Origin: JBFGCA01 sp041567315
GTDB lineage: Bacteria; Acidobacteriota; Thermoanaerobaculia; Multivoradales; JAHEKO01
Reading direction: 5' to 3'
Assembly (NCBI GenBank): GCA_041567315.1
Contig: JBFGCA010000018.1
Span: 1-52,904 of the forward strand
Length of the DNA stretch: 52,904 nucleotides
The notes under the pieces were generated by a model. The model made no database searches. It was not told the DNA's origin and saw only the letters and a list, made by a program, of their open reading frames with translations. Position numbers and translations under genes: made by a program. Position 1 is the stretch's first letter. Each line of letters begins with the position of its first letter. Positions 49,119-52,904 of this stretch are shown piece after piece.

Positions 49119-51740
49119 CTAGCCGTCCAGGCGGGCCTTGAGCGACTCGAGGAGGTTGAGCGCCGCCAGCGGTGAGAGGCGCTCGAGGTCGACCTCTCGC
49201 AGCACCGCGGCGACCATCTCCTCGGGCGGTGCGAAGAGCTGCATCTGGTCGGGCCCGGCGGCGGCCTCCTCAGCGCCGGCCCGTCCGCGGGCCAGCCGCG
49301 GCCGGCCCCTGAGGTCGTACTCCTGGGCCTCGAGGTTGGCCAGCACCTCGGCGGCGCGCTCGACCACCGGCTCGGGGATGCCGGCCAGCCGCGCCACGTG
49401 GATGCCGTAGGACTTGTCCGAGGAGCCAGGCCGCAGCCGCCGCAGGAAGACGATGCGGTCCTCCCACTCCTTGACCGCCATCGTCCAGTTGACCACCTGC
49501 GGCAGCACCGCCGCCAGCTCGGTCAGCTCGTGGTAGTGGGTGGCGAACAGGGTCTTGGGACAGCCGTGGGCGTGCAGGTGCTCGACGATCGCCCAGGCCA
49601 GCGACAGCCCGTCGAAGGTGGCGGTGCCCCGGCCCACCTCGTCGAGCACCACCAGGCTCTGCGGGGTGCTGCGGTGGAGGATCTTGGCGGTCTCGATCAT
49701 CTCCACCATGAAGGTCGATTCGCCTCGCGACAGGTCGTCGCTGGCGCCCACCCGCGTGAAGATGCGGTCGGCGACCCCCAACGAGGCTTCGGCGGCCGGC
49801 ACGAAGCTCCCCGCCTGGGCCATCAGCACCAGCAGCGCCACCTGCCGCAGATAGGTCGACTTGCCGCCCATGTTGGGGCCGGTGAGGATGACGATGCGAG
49901 CGCCCTCGGTGCCCAGCTCGGTGTCGTTGGGAACGAACGGCTCCTGGCTGGTCCTCTCGACCACCGGGTGGCGGCCGTCGCGCACCACCAGCGGCGCCCC
50001 GGCGGCGTCGATGCGCGGGCGGACGTAGCTCCGCCGCACCGCCACCTCGGCGAAGTTGGCCAGCACGTCGAGGCGGGCGAGCGCCGCGCTCAACGCCCGG
50101 AGCGGCACCGCCTGCTCGACGATCGACTGCCTGAGCGCCGCGAACAGCATCTCCTCGAGCCGGATCTGCTCGCTCTCGGCAGTGAGGATCTTCTCCTCCA
50201 GCTCCTTGAGATCGGGCGTGATGTAGCGCTCGGCGTTGACCAGCGTCTGTTTGCGGACGTACTCCTCGGGGACCAGGTCCTGGTTGGCCTTGGTGACCTC
50301 CAGGTAGTAGCCGAAGACCTTGTTGTAGCGGATCTTGAGCGAGGCGATGCCGGTGCGCTCGCGCTCGGCCGCTTCCAGCGCCAGGACGTGGCGCTTCGAG
50401 TCGCGGGCCAGCGAGCGCACCCGGTCGAGCTCGGGGTCGACCCCGGCGCGGATCACCCCGCCTTCGGCGAGGGTCGCCGCCGGCCGCGGATCGAGGGTGC
50501 GCTCCAGCTCGGCCGCCAGCGCCGGCCGCGGATCGACGGCACCGATCTCGACCAGCAGCGGCGCGCGGGCCTCCGACAGCTCGGCCAGCAGCCGCGGCAC
50601 GCGATCGAGGGCGTCGCGCAGCGCCGCCGCCTCGCGCGGCGCCAGGCTGCCCAGCACCGCCCGCGACAGCAGCCGCTCCGGATCGCCGATCCCGCCCAGC
50701 AGCTCGCGCAGGCGCTGCCGCCGGGCGGCCGCGCCTGTCAGCTCCTCTACCGCCTCCAGCCGGGCCTCGATCCGCGGCCCCTCGCGCAGCGGCCGCCGCA
50801 GCCATTCGCGGAGCAGCCGCCCGCCGGCCGGCGTCACCGTCTGGTCGAGCACCTCGATCAGGGTGCCGCGCCGCCCGCCCTCGCGCAGGCTGCCGAACAC
50901 CTCCAGATTGGTCAGGGTGGTGGCGTCGAGCACCAGCCGGTCGCTGGTCTCGCGAACCGTCAGCTGCCGCAGGTGGGCGAGGTCCGAGCGCTGGGTCTCG
51001 CGGGCGTAGCCGAGGGCGGTGGCCGCGGCCCGCACCGCCGGCTCGCCGGGCTCCAGCCCGAAGCCCCTCAGGGTCGCGGTGCCGAGCTGCCGCTGGAGGC
51101 TGTCGGCAGCCTTTCGCGGGTCGCTCCAGCGGTCGGGCGGACCGCTGGTGCGGCAGACCCCCTGGGCGGCGATCCAGCCCTCGATCGGCGCCGGCAGCTC
51201 ACCCTCCGGGTGCACCACCTCGCGCGGCTGGAGCAGAGCCAGCTCTTCGACCGCCTCGTCGGCACCGCCCCACCGCGAAACCTGGAACTTGCCGGTCGAG
51301 ACGTCCAGGAAGGCCCCGGCCCCGCGATCGCCGTCCCAGGCCAGGCTGGCGAGCAGGTTGTCCTCCTTGCTTTCCAGCAGCCCGGTCTCGCTCACCGTGC
51401 CCGGGGTCACCACCCGCGTGACCTCGCGCTTGACCAGTCCGCGGGCCGTCGCCGGGTCCTCCACCTGGTCGCAGATCGCCACCTTGCGCCCCGCCCGCAC
51501 CAGCTTGCCGAGATACACTTCCAGCGCGTGGTGGGGCACGCCGCACATCGGCGCCTCGCTTTCGGTGCCCCGCTGACGCGCGGTCAGCGTCACCTCGAGG
51601 ATCGGCGCGGCGGTCACCGCGTCTTCGAAGAACAGCTCGTAGAAGTCGCCCATGCGGTACAGCAGCAGGGCGTCCGGATGCCGCTCCTTGACCTCCAGAT
51701 ACTGGCGGAGCATCGGGGTCAAGCGCGCGGCCTTGGGCAT
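49119..51740 (-). CDS. mutS: DNA mismatch repair protein MutS
   Basis: An 873-aa mismatch-recognition ATPase. The N-terminus holds LTPMLRQYLEVK and the mismatch-wedging GDFYELFFEDA, followed by connector, lever and clamp regions (ESLKIRYNKVFGYYLEV-like IRYNKVFGYYLEVTKANQ). The ATPase has Walker A GPNMGGKSTYLRQV with K627, then GRGTATFDGLSLAWAIVEH and ATHYHELTEL. The C-terminal helix region closes the protein. Full length. A TATACT box ends 8 nt before the ATG (leaderless type). It is convergent with ssb (11-nt gap). Confidence 0.97.
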   Translation of the reverse strand: MPKAARLTPMLRQYLEVKERHPDALLLYRMGDFYELFFEDAVTAAPILEVTLTARQRGTESEAPMCGVPHHALEVYLGKLVRAGRKVAICDQVEDPATARGLVKREVTRVVTPGTVSETGLLESKEDNLLASLAWDGDRGAGAFLDVSTGKFQVSRWGGADEAVEELALLQPREVVHPEGELPAPIEGWIAAQGVCRTSGPPDRWSDPRKAADSLQRQLGTATLRGFGLEPGEPAVRAAATALGYARETQRSDLAHLRQLTVRETSDRLVLDATTLTNLEVFGSLREGGRRGTLIEVLDQTVTPAGGRLLREWLRRPLREGPRIEARLEAVEELTGAAARRQRLRELLGGIGDPERLLSRAVLGSLAPREAAALRDALDRVPRLLAELSEARAPLLVEIGAVDPRPALAAELERTLDPRPAATLAEGGVIRAGVDPELDRVRSLARDSKRHVLALEAAERERTGIASLKIRYNKVFGYYLEVTKANQDLVPEEYVRKQTLVNAERYITPDLKELEEKILTAESEQIRLEEMLFAALRQSIVEQAVPLRALSAALARLDVLANFAEVAVRRSYVRPRIDAAGAPLVVRDGRHPVVERTSQEPFVPNDTELGTEGARIVILTGPNMGGKSTYLRQVALLVLMAQAGSFVPAAEASLGVADRIFTRVGASDDLSRGESTFMVEMIETAKILHRSTPQSLVVLDEVGRGTATFDGLSLAWAIVEHLHAHGCPKTLFATHYHELTELAAVLPQVVNWTMAVKEWEDRIVFLRRLRPGSSDKSYGIHVARLAGIPEPVVERAAEVLANLEAQEYDLRGRPRLARGRAGAEEAAAGPDQMQLFAPPEEMVAAVLREVDLERLSPLAALNLLESLKARLDG

Positions 51741-51748
51741 GCCCGGTC

Positions 51749-51754
51749 AGTATA
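51749..51754 (-). promoter_or_regulatory. -10 box of mutS, near-leaderless arrangement
   Basis: TATACT (read on the minus strand) ends 8 nt before the mutS ATG, so the transcript would start within a base or two of the codon. No convincing -35 sequence. The tsaB promoter in this 80-bp divergent spacer is not obvious. Confidence 0.45.
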
Positions 51755-51820
51755 GCGACAGGCTCCGCTGCCACCCGGTGGCGTGGCCGGCAGCGGGCGC
51801 CCGGCGATGAGCGACGACCC

Positions 51821-52471
51821 ATGAGCACCCGGCTGCTGCTGGCGGTGGACACCGGCTCGCCGCTGGTCAGCGTCGCCGTCGGCCCCTCCGGCTCCGGCGT
51901 CACCCACCACGCGGTGCGCTCGCCGCGCTCCTCCCACCGGCTGCTGTCCCAGATCGACGCCGTCATGGACGAGGCGGGCGTCCGGCCCGCCGAGCTCGAA
52001 GGACTGGTCGGGCTGGCCGGCCCCGGCAGCTTCACCGGCCTGCGAGTAGGTCTCGCCACCCTCTATGGCCTCCACCAGGCGCTCGCCCTCCCCGCCCTGG
52101 CGCTGCCCACCCTCGAGGTGCTCGCCGCCGCCGGTCCGCCCACCGACGGCACCCGTCCCACGGTCGCCGCGGTCCGCGCCACCGCCGGTCGCTGGATCGT
52201 CCAGCGCTTCGCCGCCGGCGAGACGCCGCCCCGGGAGCTGTCGGCCGCCACCACCTGCGACGAGGCCGCTCTCGCATCGCTGGGGCCGTGCCGACTGGTC
52301 GGCTTCGACCTCGACGCCACCGCCGCCGCCCGCACCGACGGCATCGAAGCCCTCGAGCCCGGCCCCCTCGCCCCGGTCGCCCTCCGCCTCGCCGCCACCC
52401 GCCCCTTCGACCCCACCGCCGCCGGCCTCCTCAGCCCCCTCTACATGGCCCCCCACCCAGCCCGGCGGTAG
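51821..52471 (+). CDS. tsaB: TsaB, tRNA threonylcarbamoyladenosine synthesis
   Basis: Partner of TsaD/TsaE in making t6A at position 37 of ANN-decoding tRNAs. The 216-aa protein has the actin-like LLAVDTGSPLVSVAVG start, SHRLLSQIDAVMDEAG, and the hallmark LAGPGSFTGLRVGLATLYGL, followed by the usual variable C-terminal half. Length is standard. The ATG at 51821 fits the family start. It is divergent from mutS, and is the last gene before the gene-poor end of the window. Confidence 0.93.
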   Translation: MSTRLLLAVDTGSPLVSVAVGPSGSGVTHHAVRSPRSSHRLLSQIDAVMDEAGVRPAELEGLVGLAGPGSFTGLRVGLATLYGLHQALALPALALPTLEVLAAAGPPTDGTRPTVAAVRATAGRWIVQRFAAGETPPRELSAATTCDEAALASLGPCRLVGFDLDATAAARTDGIEALEPGPLAPVALRLAATRPFDPTAAGLLSPLYMAPHPARR

Positions 52472-52727
52472 GGCTTCCTTGAGGACCGGCTGCGCAGGCG
52501 TATCTCTCGGTCACCACCTCTCCCACAGTTCGCGGGCAACTTGAGCAGAATTTCAGGTAGGAATCGGAGGTCGGCGGGGGCTGATGGCGCGATCAAACGG
52601 CCCCGCTTGGCGACCGACAGGCACCCAAGGTTCAAGAGCCGGGAGAAGATGCGTTGACAGGTTACTTTTTTCCTACCCGCCTCTCCGTGCTCGCCGCTTT
52701 CTCGCCCGGTGACTCGTAGGTGAAGCT
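52472..52727. other. Gene-poor spacer with a possible RNA hairpin
   Basis: No convincing gene on either strand; a 64-aa minus-strand frame here has no recognisable features. The stretch is less GC-rich than the rest and contains an extended hairpin at about 52570-52618: outer GTCGG/CCGAC, inner GGGGC/GCCCC, and TGAT/ATCA closing a GGCGCG loop. A TTGACA near 52653 is not followed by a -10 box, and a T6 run near 52666 is not preceded by a stem. Confidence 0.4.
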
Positions 52728-52892
52728 AGCAGCCCGTGGTGGAAGTCCGCCCGCTCGTCTGGCGGCGGGGCGAAGCCGTCTGCGGCGTTGCCGCTCCTCG
52801 ACAATGGCCCGGCATTGCCTGCGTCGCGTCGCCTGTCATCCGGCCCCGCCGCGCTCGCCAGCCGACCCGACTGACTTCCACCACGGACTGCT
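52728..52892. repeat. Repeat element copy C, 165 bp
   Basis: Ends AGCAGCCCGTGGTGGAAGTC at 52728 and its inverted counterpart ending at 52892, flanked by CTAG on both sides. Full-length match to copy B in reverse orientation, including CTCCTCGACAATGGCCCGGC in the core. Lies in the spacer downstream of tsaB. Confidence 0.85.
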
Positions 52893-52904
52893 AGGAGCGA
52901 GGGG

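Noticed and set aside
52441..52635. A 64-aa minus-strand frame near the end of the window
   Set aside because: No recognisable motif, no ribosome binding site, and the frame begins in ordinary spacer sequence; recorded only as part of the spacer.

Overview
The window is a very GC-rich, densely packed bacterial chromosome segment made mostly of housekeeping genes. Lipid A genes (lpxB and a neighbouring MsbA-type exporter) and a lipoprotein with an LolB-like fold point to a two-membrane (diderm) cell. SpoVG, a K+-dependent-type membrane pyrophosphatase, a DUF4388/J-domain/TPR protein and the gene order yicC-gmk-rpoZ-coaBC-udg and spoVG-tRNA-Gln-prs-rplY-pth-hppA-rpsF-rpsR-rplI would fit an Acidobacteriota-like or deltaproteobacteria-like lineage. 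That placement is an inference from gene content, not a database result.

Layout. (1) 1-3670, minus strand: two glycosyltransferases, threonine synthase and a cut-off gene, coupled by 4-nt overlaps. (2) 3674-3837: first copy of a ~165-bp inverted-repeat element. (3) 3860-15516, minus strand: queG, rpsA with its own strong promoter and structured leader, an HU/IHF protein, a HIT hydrolase, two small membrane proteins, lpxB, msbA, yicC, gmk, rpoZ, coaBC, udg. (4) 15750-16853, plus strand: leucine dehydrogenase, overlapping tail to tail with a fused RluB-cytidylate kinase gene; then scpB and scpA. (5) 19988-31889, minus strand: a membrane protein, a glycosyltransferase, recG, a cNMP-binding/FHA protein, an LD-carboxypeptidase, the RNase P RNA, a DUF4388-J-TPR protein, uvrC, uvrB and a membrane-anchored unknown. 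(6) 32051-34471, plus strand: a class A penicillin-binding protein. (7) 34482-45439, minus strand: a coiled-coil methyltransferase, rplI-rpsR-rpsF, hppA, pth-rplY-prs-tRNA-Gln-spoVG, an LolB-like lipoprotein carrying repeat copy B at its 5' end, and a TPR protein. (8) 45529-52471: an MshEN-domain protein, a second HU, an M50 protease, dtd, ssb, mutS, tsaB. (9) 52472-52904: a gene-poor stretch with repeat copy C.

No dedicated novel system (defence island, biosynthetic cluster, CRISPR) was found. The points most worth a second look are the repeat family, whose three copies share a core but not their termini and whose copies abut or enter coding sequences; the RluB-Cmk fusion; -10 boxes placed 6-8 nt before several start codons, which suggests leaderless mRNAs; mutually exclusive hairpins in the rpsA leader; and divergent promoters that share one -35 region.
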